Positions 12,383 to 23,408 of a stretch of 64,000 nt of DNA are shown piece after piece. The notes below the pieces were generated by a model. That model was not told where the DNA came from and ran no database searches. It was given only the letters and a program-made list of their open reading frames with translations. The DNA is taken from NCBI GenBank assembly GCA_022578965.1, contig MU400666.1, forward strand, positions 32,340-96,339, read 5' to 3'. Each line of letters starts with the position of its first letter. The first letter of the stretch is position 1. A program made the position numbers and the translations under genes. The DNA comes from Xylaria sp. FL1777. Its lineage: Eukaryota; Ascomycota; Sordariomycetes; Xylariales; Xylariaceae.

Positions 12383-15013
12383 AGCGTAGACCAGGATAGG
12401 ATGCTAGGACTTTAGTAAGTGCTGATCATTAATGTAGCTGGATATCATGCAGGTACCAGGAACAGAAATGCCGTAGGTGTGTATTTTCGTAATGTTGATG
12501 ACATGTGCACGGTAAACGATGAGTAGGGAATGCCCATATCAACTGAAATCTATATAATGTTCAACGGCGCTAGTATCTTGAGTAGGTATATTGTAGCAAG
12601 GGGGCGAGGGGTCGAGGTGTCAAGATATCAAATGATGTTGTGGGAGGATGACTGATGTAGCATCGGAGGAGTTCTGATGAAGAAGCTGGAAATTGGAACA
12701 GGGCGAAATAAAGGCAGTAGGTGTAGCAAGAAGAAATATGCAATGGCTTAAGTGAAGGTAGGAGATATTGATGTAAGATGTAGCTGAAAGAACCGGGTGT
12801 TTAAGGTGAGATAAGTAGCTGGTGATTGGACGGAAGACTAGAAGCGAGGTGTGACTTGTTGGTGTTAAGCTTGATGCTCACCTGTCAATCAGAGCTTCTC
12901 CCAGGTGCAGTGTTGTGTGTGTGTGTGTCTACCTACCTTTCTAGGTAGGTAAATACTCACTCTCGGGAATATTGTGTGAAGTGAGTTTGGGGGTTTTTCT
13001 ATGCCAGGGGTTCGAAGTCAAACAAACCGTCTGCTTCGCACCTTCCAATGCTTACCTTTTCTACGTCCGGTCTCTTTAAACCCATAACGCAGTATGTAGG
13101 ATGCGTAGCGAAGTACCTAGGTAGGCAGGTATGGATAGAGGTTTATAAAGCAGACCTGGCAGGATTACTTTCAGTCTCCATATGTTTGTAACTCTTGTTG
13201 CTAATTAGCGAATAGGATGCTGAAAACTATGTATTTCTCGTAGATATGATTGTAGAGTCATGAGAATGAATCGCCCGGTGGGTTGTTCTCTTACGTTGAA
13301 GTTAGAAAAACGCTGGGTAATGCATTCCACACAATCAGGATGCCTTAAGCGCCACCGCCTTCCTACACTCTGTGATTCACTGAGTTCACTGATTAAATAT
13401 GATCTTTAAATGGCAGCAGCAGCCATAATATTTTGGGGCTATCTAATGAATACTATTTACTTAATTACCTAAATAACACATCTCGGAACCTAAAGCACAA
13501 GGTATCGGAAAAACTAATATTGACGCAGGTGCTAAGTAAATCTCGCGTATCTAGAAAATAACCAATACGGCAGATCAGGTATACGTCTTTTCACTTTGCA
13601 CAGACACGCCTCAGCATATGGGAATATTTCGGACCTCATATAAGCTAAGAGAAGTGAGGCGAAGATGCCGAATTTTTATTGTAGGGGCCGCTGTTGAGGG
13701 TGTTGCCCGCCGGGGATGGTTGGAGTGTGGGAGACTGATAATGGTATGACGGGGGTTAAACATCACCTGGTCCCCTAGCTATGATGAGACTCAAGCTAGA
13801 AGGGAGTAAACTATTATAATAAGACAAGCGAAAGTCATTGTCAATATTCCTACTCGTTGTTAGGAACTTTTAACTATGGGTACCGATTGCGACTATTGCT
13901 ACTGTGTGAAGGATCCTAAATATATTTTGTGGTTAGGCCTTAGTTATATACGTACCATTTCACTGTGCTGCAAGTGTAGCATCGCGATGCTCGTCTCTGC
14001 TTCAAAATTTATTTGACAGGTAATAGAGATATACTCGGGCTATAAGGGGCTTTGGGAAAATCGTGCGATTAGAGTTGATAGACGCTGTAGAAAAATATTA
14101 CTAGCTCTCATTTTGTGAAGAGTTCTATTTCTTATATGGCACTATCACAAGTTACGAAGTTACGGGGTAAACGGAATATGATTTCTTAGAACACAGTTGC
14201 ATATGTCATATAGTAATAAAGCAATAGTGAAGCTGAGTGGTACGGGTGGCTCACACTAGCCCCTGAGCTTAGTCATTAGCGTAGGATCTGATTCTTTTAT
14301 TTCCTTGCAATGTCTTCAACCTCAGCCGTATTTAGCTAAGGGGTCATCATTAATTAAATTATAGATATCAAGTTCTATTGAACTGTCTCGTCCCTTATAC
14401 AAGGATTACTCAAGTGTACTAGGAGGCGTAGGGTGTAGCCTGTCTCCTTGTATATAGGTAGAGACTCATCCTTTTGTTGGGTATAAGGTGTCGTCCATCA
14501 CCGACCAACAATTGACCGGTCGCGCCAACCTGTTAGCGCAGTGGAGAATCTAGCATCTTTATAATATTATCGTTCTGTTTTAATAGCTGAAGGTAGCTAT
14601 TGGAAGTAAGGGTTTTAATGCGGGCGACCAAAGTAAAGATAATCCTTAGTCAGCGAAATGCATTCTCAGGGGTCAACAGACTTGACACTCTTTATTGCAT
14701 GCAACTTTAAACGCCAGCATATAGGCAGGGCGTACTTGTTTATTTCCATATCGAATAAAGGGACAAGCATTCTTTAATATAGATTTATTCTTTCTTAATG
14801 GCACGATCATTACTAGCTACGACATCTATAATAATGCCTCTCTTTGTTTACATTTACGCATCCGGAAAACTCGTCTCTATTATGCTGTTTCGAAGTTGTA
14901 TCTCAACTACATCTTCAATTGAAGGTTGCACTAGAATAACCAGTCTTGCGTTATTCGTCTAGACATTCTTGAAAAGGCCATATTTTAGATCAAATTGAGA
15001 TTGATGCTTCATC
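12383..15013. other. Gene-free interval (2.6 kb)
   Basis: Upstream flanks of the SNF2 gene (minus) and the HExxH gene (plus), which are divergent. I see no ORF with coding character. It contains a GT microsatellite (about 12914-12928) next to a CCTACCT/AGGTAGGT inverted repeat (about 12931-12949), and several AT-rich patches. A tRNA A-box-like string at about 14533 has no matching B box. Confidence 0.5.
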
Positions 15014-18000
15014 ATGGATAGTCTATATCCCCAGAAGGAAATACCCTTGCAGGATGTGCCCTCTTCCCCGTGGGCGACACGATTTCCGACAAGAGAGTAT
15101 ATGTATACATCGAAAAATATAAATCGTTCAGCATTAGCTCCAGCGTTTCCGAGGATAGACGATCCGAAGTACTACGACCAAAACCCAGTCTGGCTTCCAG
15201 GCGAGCGTCCTGGAACCGCCACTGACGAAGACCAGCTTTTCTGCACCGAGAGGATGCAACTTAGCGCTCTTTTCGGTACTCTAACATGGCAGATCATTGC
15301 ATTGAATAACTACGCCCGTTTCTCACCCGACGTTACGGTATCCGCAGGCCATCGGCCAATAGATAAGAATACTGAAGGACTAGCCCTCCGTGTCCCTCGC
15401 TTAATGCCTTCGAGATTATTTCCCGGCCTTCAAACAGCGTCAAGGGGTCTGGGAACAAATGCAGACAGAGATTTCGCCGTTTACCAACGTGAGAGAATAG
15501 AAGTTGACGAAGAGCGATGGCTGCCCTTTCTGCGGAAGGATAGATGGTTTGACTGGATCGTAGTTACTCAGACTTTCACACATTCGAAGGCAGGTAGAAC
15601 TTGGAGTGTCGATGACCCCAAGGTCTGGGGGTTTCTACGAGTTAGTCTCGAGTTAGTCAACCGTATTCTAGAGGCACTCATCGAAGATAAACACGACGGT
15701 GGTACGTCAATAATTTGTCTTACTACGATATTAGACTAATATAAATACTAAAACAACTGCAGTAGGTAATATGATTAATTTTTTATGACTGTTTATTCAC
15801 GACTATACCAGGGTGTTCACTTACAACTGTAAAGCTATACTGTCCGTTTAGATGATGTGCTTATGCTCCCTAGCTGCAAACAATCCTTTACGGCCGAATA
15901 GACTACTGGTCAGGATTAGAGGATATATTCGGTCCAACACCTTCACCTAACGATTCAGTTCTCTTGAGCCATGGTGCTGAGAAGCGCATTAGCGAACTAA
16001 GAGGAACCGCTTGCCAAATGGATCATGGTGAGCGATATCGATAACTATTTGCATCTCAGTTTCATCCAGGATCTCTTGGCACACAGTCTGTGCTGACACT
16101 CGCTATTATAGTCCTCAATAAGAGCCCTGCAGAATGGAGAAAAAGACTAATCACGCTTCTCCGTCGGGTAATATGGGGGTTCGGCGAAACGGTCGGCGTC
16201 GAAGGATCCACTCATAACATCGTAAATGTCGAGAACAGATATGACCGTTACAACGCAATGATCACTTTAACTACTCTCAGATTACAGCCCAGTACATACT
16301 TCTAACTATTTTATTCTCTATCTGGTCACATTTTTGGCCTCTAGTTTGCAACTAACTTCTCATAGTTTTCAGTTCGGACATGACCTTAGGAGAGCTTTGC
16401 ATAGCCCAAGTTGACACGGCGCTCACAGTGAGTCAATCAGATATCCTACCTTTAGATGAAATTGAAAATTAAGTTATGTCTCTTTAGATAATGCACGAGC
16501 TTATGCATGCAATAGTTCTCGTTCGTTACAATAACGATAACTACGCGGGAAATTGCTTGAATAAAGAAAGGAGTGGTAGGGCAGCTCTGGAGCCGGTATG
16601 TACTGCAAACGTCCAAAAGTTATATTAAAGTTCTCGGAAATAACGGACATAATTCAAGTTCCTAGACGGTCTAGGTATTGCCGAAATGGGACATTGCATG
16701 GATCAATTATTTTTCGGGGGCAGTGAAACTATTGTCCGTAAGTTTATAATCTCAACTGAATCCAAAGAAGAATTTAGGAGTAGAACCTTATCTTAAATAC
16801 TAAAAACTGACATTTTTATAGCCGTAGCATTCGAAGCTCCGGTAATGCCACTAGTAATGATAATTAGGGAATTCCCGTGGAAGGGTTATCCTGGGCGTAC
16901 AGCTCCGCAAAGCCCCTTTTTGACACCTGGTGCGGTAGATAGAGTACACCATATACCTCTAACCTGGGCTTCTAAAATGCTGGCTGAATCTTTCTGGAAA
17001 GATCCAGCATATCCGAAGAAAAGTGAAAATTTCTTCCACAGAAACCCCTTATTCATTTCCGAAACCTCTAACATCGCCACGAATACGGGAGAATCTCAGG
17101 CCCAAAATTTACAGGGGCTACCACACAGCTACTCCGATGATGCGGTGCTGCTGCAGAACTGGAATGAAAAACTGCGCCTCTGGGATAGTTTCCGTCAAGG
17201 CTGGTATTATCGGGCGAAAGAACAAGTATGTAATCTGTCACATTGTTTGCGCTGGCATGTTAAGGGGCACGAATGATGCCAAGCTTGCGTCGAGCCAAGT
17301 TTAGAAAGTGACCATGCTAATTCCAGCTACGGCAGTGGGATACGAGTCCGGTACGTGAACCTAATTCCTTTTCTTTCGAAGTTGTCGAAGCTGATTGTTG
17401 GATCGTTTATGGAAGTGGAGTGATATTCCTTGCCGCCGGTCGTGTGAGAGATTTGCACTCGCTTTTGAGAAACGAGACCTGATAGGATGTGCCAACATCG
17501 CGCAGTCTCTGATTCAACAGGTCATTTGGGATCAAGATCAGTTGACATACCTGAACGATATGCCTTCTCCCTATGAGATGAAGCCTCAGTGGACTTGGCA
17601 TGCCATCGGTTGGTAATACGTACAGTCTGGTCATTTCTCCTGCTGATTGCGCCACAACTAGGGCTCCTCATGATGGCATCAATCCCGATTATACGTGCGA
17701 ACTTGCTTCGAGGAGTAAATCCAGGTGGTTTGTATTTTAAAGAACACTCCCCAAGTAGAGCCGCTGCCGAGGCCGGACACGTTAAGACGGCTTTTGTTGC
17801 TATGAAACATACCGTGGAACCGGAAGGAGAACGAATGAATGTGGAACCTAGCAAATTCTATAACCAAATACTAAACACAGGGGAACAACACAACTTCGAT
17901 CAATTCGACTGTCTAACCTTAATCGACTCAATGCTCGAATTATTCGCATATAGCAAAGGGATGGTACATGGAGACTTCCTGCTTGCTATTATGACAGCTA

Positions 18001-18191
18001 AGAACTTGCTTATGGAAGATCGTCGTGAAATAAGGGAATCCTACGCGGCCGGTGCTGGCTCAAGTAAATGGGCCTCTCAGTGGTTTTTCAAAATACCACC
18101 ATATGATCATGGTCGCCATCAATGGACAGGCCAACAATGGATGAAGTTGCCTAACAGCACTGGACTATACAATAATGCTGCATCGGCATAA
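15014..18191 (+). CDS. Uncharacterised fungal protein with HExxH metallopeptidase-like signature, 826 aa, 11 exons
   Basis: Proposed exons: 15014-15701, 15812-15828, 15874-16027, 16070-16291, 16366-16427, 16488-16595, 16659-16737, 16822-17225, 17327-17350, 17416-17608, 17662-18191; total 2481 nt in frame, ending in TAA. Residues 383-390 read MHELMHAI, an HExxH zinc-ligand pair (H384, H388) with E385 as the would-be catalytic base. The next exon has GIAEMGHCMDQLFFGG, whose Glu (E426) lies 38 residues downstream and could be a third ligand. The spacing HExxH ... E(M/L)G ... FGG recalls a multi-domain family of unstudied proteins common in Pezizomycotina. The N-terminal ~230 residues and the region after 430 match no domain I know. 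There is no signal peptide; a hydrophobic stretch LLMMASIPII lies near residue 655. The long coding part is convincing; the 17-nt and 24-nt exons are the least certain joins. Peptidase activity is inference from the motif. Confidence 0.75.
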
Positions 18192-18921
18192 ACCAGCATC
18201 TCGCCCATGGACCCCGAAAAATAGATATGATATTAACGAGCGATACAGAATCTTGAGATTAATAAGTTACAACACAGTAACAGCATATTAACTCGAGACG
18301 AAGGTCTTCCACCGGCGATTTTATACATGTCAGCTCTTCGAAAGTTACATTAAGACGCAAACCCGGCAGTGCCCCTTTCATAGCTACATCCTTGCAATGT
18401 CACAGCAGACCCAGAGCTAGTCGGAAGCACTCATGGATATCCCTCGACCCGCATGCGTGGTCAGGATAACTGTTTCATAGATTATATAAACCGATCACTA
18501 CCCATCATAGGTTCTTATATTTGTGCTGCTAGATACGCCATTGAGAAGATGAATCTTGTTGATCCTTAAAACTCAAGAAGCGGTTAGTTGATAAGAATAT
18601 TCCGGCCTTGGGCATCTCAGGTCACAGGTATTGCACATTTCATGGAGGGAGCCGAACGCAATACACCTGATCGATGCTATCACCAAATGCGATAGTGTTC
18701 CCGTGATCATTGTGAAAAATGTTGAACTTCCGATATTCCGGTGGTACCCAAAGATAGGGCCTGTTGTTCCGCAAAATCCAGTCTTTCTTTAGACTAACCC
18801 CTATCCCTGACAAAGCGCCAGGGGGAATACTGTCGCGACCATATTCTATCGAATCTTTGCTGTCGTCTAATAAATCTTGTGTGCCGTAAATTCTACGATG
18901 GGTCAGGAGGCTAGCTGGCTT
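18192..18921. other. Convergent intergenic region
   Basis: These 730 bp lie between the stop codons of the HExxH gene (plus) and the NLR gene (minus). They must contain both 3' UTRs and terminators. No ORF or repeat of note. Confidence 0.5.
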
Positions 18922-21900
18922 TCACTTTACAGCTGCATCTTGAAAGTCATAATTAAATCTTGAAAGACTCTTTAGACGAGTCCCCGTAACGCTATCTAGG
19001 ATATCGACTACGCCACTAAATCCCCTGCATGCTAAATATCTGCTATTCGGTGAGAATACGAGTCCATGTCTTACCGATCCGTCCTCCAGAGGGACTGTGG
19101 ACACTCGTGAGCCCGTCGTTACATCCCAAATATGTAGTTTAACTGTGCGCTCTCGAATTTTGTGCGATAATATTGCTGCCACTTTCGTTCCCTCGGGCGA
19201 AAGTGCCACTGAATCCATGCTGTGCTCGTCGTCGTAATGATGGAAAACTGGAATTGTGCTGCGACACATGCCGGTCACCACGTCCTGTATTCGTATCACG
19301 TGGCAAAATTTTCGGCAATCATAAACGCTCCACAGGAATCCCGATACTAGTTGCCTCCCATCAGCCGAAAAATCTACAGTCCGGCAGTCTTGGGACCAAG
19401 TGTCTGTGCGCATCCCCCATAGCCGGCGGCCGGTAACCGCACCGAAAAGTGTTATCCCAGATTCATACTCGCCGTTACGACCAGTTGAACATGTTAATAA
19501 ATGCTTGTTATCGGGCGAGAATGCCATGGCAGATGGATCGCTCTTCATTTTGATTATGCTCATTCGTTTGTTTTTCATTGTATCCCATATTTGGAAGATA
19601 AAATCCGAAACTGGGAACACAAACAACTTGCCGTCAGGAGAGAGTGCCACACGTTCAGGTGTGTATAGGTGGCCGCTATCCAATAACGGGTTTCCTGAAA
19701 ATTTGTGTTTGCGGATTGCTGTTATATCCCACACCTTCAAGTCGTTCAGCGAGCCTGATACCAGCAAGCTAGATTCGGGCGAGTACTCTAATACTTTCTT
19801 GTTGTCTTTTAGCTCTTGAGTGACCGTTACTTCCTCGCCCGTTGCAATCCCCCACTCTACCGCATGGTCCCATGATGCGACTGCTAGGTATCTGCCGTCG
19901 GGCGATAAACTCAATGTTAGCGGAGCCTCAGGAAAGGTGTGTTTTAGTGTTTTTATGCACGTGCTCGTCGTTATATTCCATACAACAACTGGAGCGGTGA
20001 AAGAGTAAGAACTGAATACTGTCGTGGCTACCACATATTCCCCATCGAATGATAAGGCTACCAATGCGTAGGAATCGTAATTCCAAGGATCCACTTTTGT
20101 CACATCCTGATACCACGGCGTCTTGTGGTACTGACCCGACACAGTATCCACCACTTCTAATATCCCCCCTTTTCGTGGTGATACCCATGCCGCACGTCTA
20201 CCGTTGCGTGAGAGACACAGGCCGTGAAGCTTCTTGCTGAAGCCTCCTATATTATCTATAGAATGTCCGGTTTGGACTGTCTCCAGGCACTGTCCCGTCG
20301 CGATATTCCATGCACAGACTTTAACGTAGTTATTGATTGATATAATGCTTTCGTTATCGAGGAAGGCTACTAGCCACGAGCTGTGTTTGTCGGAGTCGCC
20401 GAGTGTTTGCAGGCACAGGCCGGTTTTCGCATTCCAGATACGAATTGTGCAATCCGAAGAGCTTGAAGCTATGTATTCACCGTTTGGTGAGACCGCCATG
20501 GAATCAATACCATCTCGATGGCCTTTAAGGATATTTAAGCATCCACCCGTTGCCACATCCCAGATCCGAGCTGTACAATCCCAAGACCCGGATGCCACAT
20601 ATCTCCCATCGGGCGAGAACACTATTGACTCGACTGTCTGGACGTGTCCTTCAAGCGTCTGGAGGCATGCGCCCCAGCTACTACCCCTAGTTGGACTAAT
20701 TAGTAGCCAATCTGGTTTCTTCAGATATAACTTTCGAACAACACTATGTGTTGGGCTGAAAACAAGCGCAGAGCTGTACACTTGGAGTGGCGCAGTCTCG
20801 ATTCCGATCTTGTGTTGTCGTAGAAACCTCTGTGCATCATATATCAGCTTGTGTAAGCCTTGCTCACCCTTACCAATTTCTCGCAGTAAAGTTGACACCT
20901 TCGTTAACGCCTCGATACCTGATCCTAGGCTTTTCAAGAGGCTGAGAGCTTCAAACCAGTGTAAGAGATGTTGTTCTAGAAACCTATGTACCAACCCGTC
21001 ATCTTCAAGATCTTGTTTCTCTGTCGGCCTTGAATCCTCTAGATGATCGGCCCAATAGACACAGGCATAGCGTATCCCATTCAACGGGTCGGGATTAGGC
21101 ACGTCGATACCATCCCTAAAAAATTCAGGCGATGGTAGTTGGTACATATTCTCTTGCAAAGTCTGGTCTAGGGCTTGTATTGATTGTACGGCCATGGTGC
21201 GATGTCCAGCGAGGATGCCACGGCGAAAGATAGAGTTTGACAGGTGTTGAATCAGATAATCTTTTGCTGATTGGTGAACAAAGTAGAGCGTATCATCTCT
21301 GATTGTCAAGAATGACCCGCATAGTTTGACAACCTCCGGTAGCCATTTGGTAACTTTGGGGAAAATCTCTGGTGATTCAACAAGAGGCAAGAGCTCGGTC
21401 AAGTTAAGTGGCCGGTAAGCAAGCGCCTGGATGACAAGAATCTGACGGCACAACTCGGCGTGCTCTGAGGAAAGGAATTGCCCAGCCATTCGCTCGTACA
21501 ACTCATCAAGTCCAGGTGGGAATTCCTGAAGCATATCATCTACTTTCCATGACACGGTATCGTTATGTCCAAGGTTCTGACAGACCAAGGCAACCCATAA
21601 GAATGTGTTATTAGAATTTGACTTTAAGTGTTTTTGGACTGCTATCTCGCTTTCCGCGTCCAAATGTTTCGATGCTGCCAGTTGCACAGTTTTATATTCG
21701 ATGTAACGATCCACGGCAGCCGAGATAGAATCGGCATTTAACTCTAATTGTAGCAGTACTCTCTGCTTGGCGATGCTGAGTCCATTCTCAACTGAATGCC
21801 AATTGCGACTTGAAACGAGCACTTTAACTCGTGTTAACGACAGGTCGACGATCCATCTTAAAAGGTAGTGCTGGTCTTCCAAACACTCGTCCAGCGCGTC

Positions 21901-22635
21901 CACAATAAGGTACGTGGTTTGCCCGAGTCTCTCCGTTTCCTCAATTAGGCGGTTGAAAATTCTGCAGAGAGCAGCCCATCCATTCAGGTCCTTAAACGTC
22001 TCCCCACTCGCTAGGTCTATTTCTTCTCGAACAATTCCAAGCAACGAACGCTGCTGGGATAACAGCGAAAATATGAGTCCCCGCAGAACGTAGGTCGCTT
22101 TACGAAGTTGCTTATTCGTGGCCTGGCAGAAGTAGTAGACAATATTCCGGCTGCTCTTGCCCTCTTTGTTCAACTCGTCGATGATCCCACAAAGCAACAT
22201 TGTCTTGCCCTTTCCTGGGTCACCTTTAATCCATAGGAGCTGACTTTCTTCGCCATCACGCCATCTCTGGAAATCTTTATGACTGAGGATCCATTTATAC
22301 GAGTCCTGAAGCAAGCCGCCTTTTTGCTGCTCAATGCGTGTCTTATCGTCTCGAGGGTCGGTTAAGCGAACCTTTTGGAGAGTGTCGGTGTCGATGTCGA
22401 TGTCTCTGAGTCCTGCAACTTCAAAGCTGTTAGATATGGGAGGAGATGGGCTTGAAATCAATATACCAATGTTGACATCGCGGCCGACGTTAATTGAACC
22501 GGTGTTCTGAATGCCTTGGCCATGAAATTCGGTCCCGTCATGCGGGCGGGCAGTGATATGCCCACTCATTGAACAGACAATCGCGAGGGTTGTTCCGCGT
22601 TCTACAAGAAGTTCGATAGAATTTCCAAAAATCAA
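18922..22635 (-). CDS. NACHT-WD40 NLR (STAND) protein with N-terminal amyloid-like motif, up to 1237 aa, single exon
   Basis: Order of parts: a ~36-residue leader; a motif at about 37-57 (FHGQGIQNTGSINVGRDVN); linker; the NACHT pre-helix segment DSYKWILSHKDFQRW (111-125); Walker A GDPGKGKT (138-145); Walker B YLIVDALDEC (242-251); helical STAND region to about 640; and a WD40 propeller from about 655 to the end. The first two WD blades are canonical (EGH...FSPDGRYVASGSWD...ARIWD); later ones are diverged. Known for the class: NACHT-WD proteins (HET-E/HET-D/NWD2 type) control incompatibility and immune-like cell death; ligand binding to the repeats opens the NACHT for oligomerisation. There is no N-terminal effector domain (no HET, Goodbye, lipase or PNP domain), only the motif, which implies signalling through a separate partner. 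The divergent neighbour carries the same motif. Start: Met23 (22569, MSGHITARPHDG) is at least as plausible as Met1. The frame is fully open beside a RIP-like block. Confidence 0.95.
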   Translation of the reverse strand: MIFGNSIELLVERGTTLAIVCSMSGHITARPHDGTEFHGQGIQNTGSINVGRDVNIGILISSPSPPISNSFEVAGLRDIDIDTDTLQKVRLTDPRDDKTRIEQQKGGLLQDSYKWILSHKDFQRWRDGEESQLLWIKGDPGKGKTMLLCGIIDELNKEGKSSRNIVYYFCQATNKQLRKATYVLRGLIFSLLSQQRSLLGIVREEIDLASGETFKDLNGWAALCRIFNRLIEETERLGQTTYLIVDALDECLEDQHYLLRWIVDLSLTRVKVLVSSRNWHSVENGLSIAKQRVLLQLELNADSISAAVDRYIEYKTVQLAASKHLDAESEIAVQKHLKSNSNNTFLWVALVCQNLGHNDTVSWKVDDMLQEFPPGLDELYERMAGQFLSSEHAELCRQILVIQALAYRPLNLTELLPLVESPEIFPKVTKWLPEVVKLCGSFLTIRDDTLYFVHQSAKDYLIQHLSNSIFRRGILAGHRTMAVQSIQALDQTLQENMYQLPSPEFFRDGIDVPNPDPLNGIRYACVYWADHLEDSRPTEKQDLEDDGLVHRFLEQHLLHWFEALSLLKSLGSGIEALTKVSTLLREIGKGEQGLHKLIYDAQRFLRQHKIGIETAPLQVYSSALVFSPTHSVVRKLYLKKPDWLLISPTRGSSWGACLQTLEGHVQTVESIVFSPDGRYVASGSWDCTARIWDVATGGCLNILKGHRDGIDSMAVSPNGEYIASSSSDCTIRIWNAKTGLCLQTLGDSDKHSSWLVAFLDNESIISINNYVKVCAWNIATGQCLETVQTGHSIDNIGGFSKKLHGLCLSRNGRRAAWVSPRKGGILEVVDTVSGQYHKTPWYQDVTKVDPWNYDSYALVALSFDGEYVVATTVFSSYSFTAPVVVWNITTSTCIKTLKHTFPEAPLTLSLSPDGRYLAVASWDHAVEWGIATGEEVTVTQELKDNKKVLEYSPESSLLVSGSLNDLKVWDITAIRKHKFSGNPLLDSGHLYTPERVALSPDGKLFVFPVSDFIFQIWDTMKNKRMSIIKMKSDPSAMAFSPDNKHLLTCSTGRNGEYESGITLFGAVTGRRLWGMRTDTWSQDCRTVDFSADGRQLVSGFLWSVYDCRKFCHVIRIQDVVTGMCRSTIPVFHHYDDEHSMDSVALSPEGTKVAAILSHKIRERTVKLHIWDVTTGSRVSTVPLEDGSVRHGLVFSPNSRYLACRGFSGVVDILDSVTGTRLKSLSRFNYDFQDAAVK

Positions 22636-23408
22636 TGATTTTCATCAAAAGACGTAACGCAACAGAGTATAGTGTACCACTAGCTAGAATACACTATTTC
22701 TATTATTGTATCCCTTGCCGGTGGCGCAACGCAGCGGTCGGTCCTGGAGTTTCGTGACAACCGCAAAACCCGTTACAAAATAAGATGATCAAAACTAGCA
22801 AGCCGTGTCATGATATGGGTAATGGCGTGATTTTAAATTTCTTAGCTCTCGAGATAATAGGATTGTCAGTGGGAGAATGAGATGTATGGAGTTTTGTTAT
22901 CTCGGTCCCGGTCGTCAGTTAAGAATGCTACCTACCCCTCTTCATAAGCTGAAACGAGGATATTTATTGGCTGATACTAGGTGAGTGATTGGGTTCCATG
23001 TGGCGTCTACGAAATGTGACGAGTAAACGACGCCGTTAATCCATCAACGGAATTAACAGTCTATATGGCGCGCCGCTTCGTAGGAAATACCAATAACAGT
23101 CACCTTAAGTACCTGATTATCATGATGATCACCCAGACTTTACCCCGGATATTGCCGATACTTATTGATCTTGTCTCAAGAACGAGATGTGCAGAATAAA
23201 CCTTAGATGAGCTTCGCCACTCCTTGCTGACATGCATAAGAAGGCTATCAACGAGGCGTCGCCTGTGAGGTTGCAGGCGGCAGCGATAAACACTATCGCA
23301 CTTGTGCATTTTCACAATCTCGCATATTAAATGGCGGCTTACCCTGGAGCAACAATTCGCTCATAGTTTAATTGACTTGCCGGGTTATACAACACGTACT
23401 ACGTAGCC
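22636..23408. promoter_or_regulatory. Shared divergent promoter of NLR and PNP_UDP genes
   Basis: These 773 bp separate the two start codons; with the NLR start at Met23 the gap is 839 bp. Head-to-head arrangement suits co-regulation of an NLR and its partner. A short minus-strand ORF (23100-23315) shows no coding character. I cannot name a binding site. Confidence 0.45.

Noticed and set aside
13005..13025. T-loop-like GGTTCGAAGTC
   Set aside because: The flanking bases do not pair as a T stem and no A box is placed correctly upstream.
14523..14560. tRNA-like A box (TTAGCGCAGTGG)
   Set aside because: No B box (GGTTCRA) within 70 nt downstream and no closing acceptor stem.
20333..21046. 237-codon plus-strand ORF, with others at 19173-20240
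   Set aside because: Antisense shadows of the NLR WD40 coding region, which is clearly the real gene.
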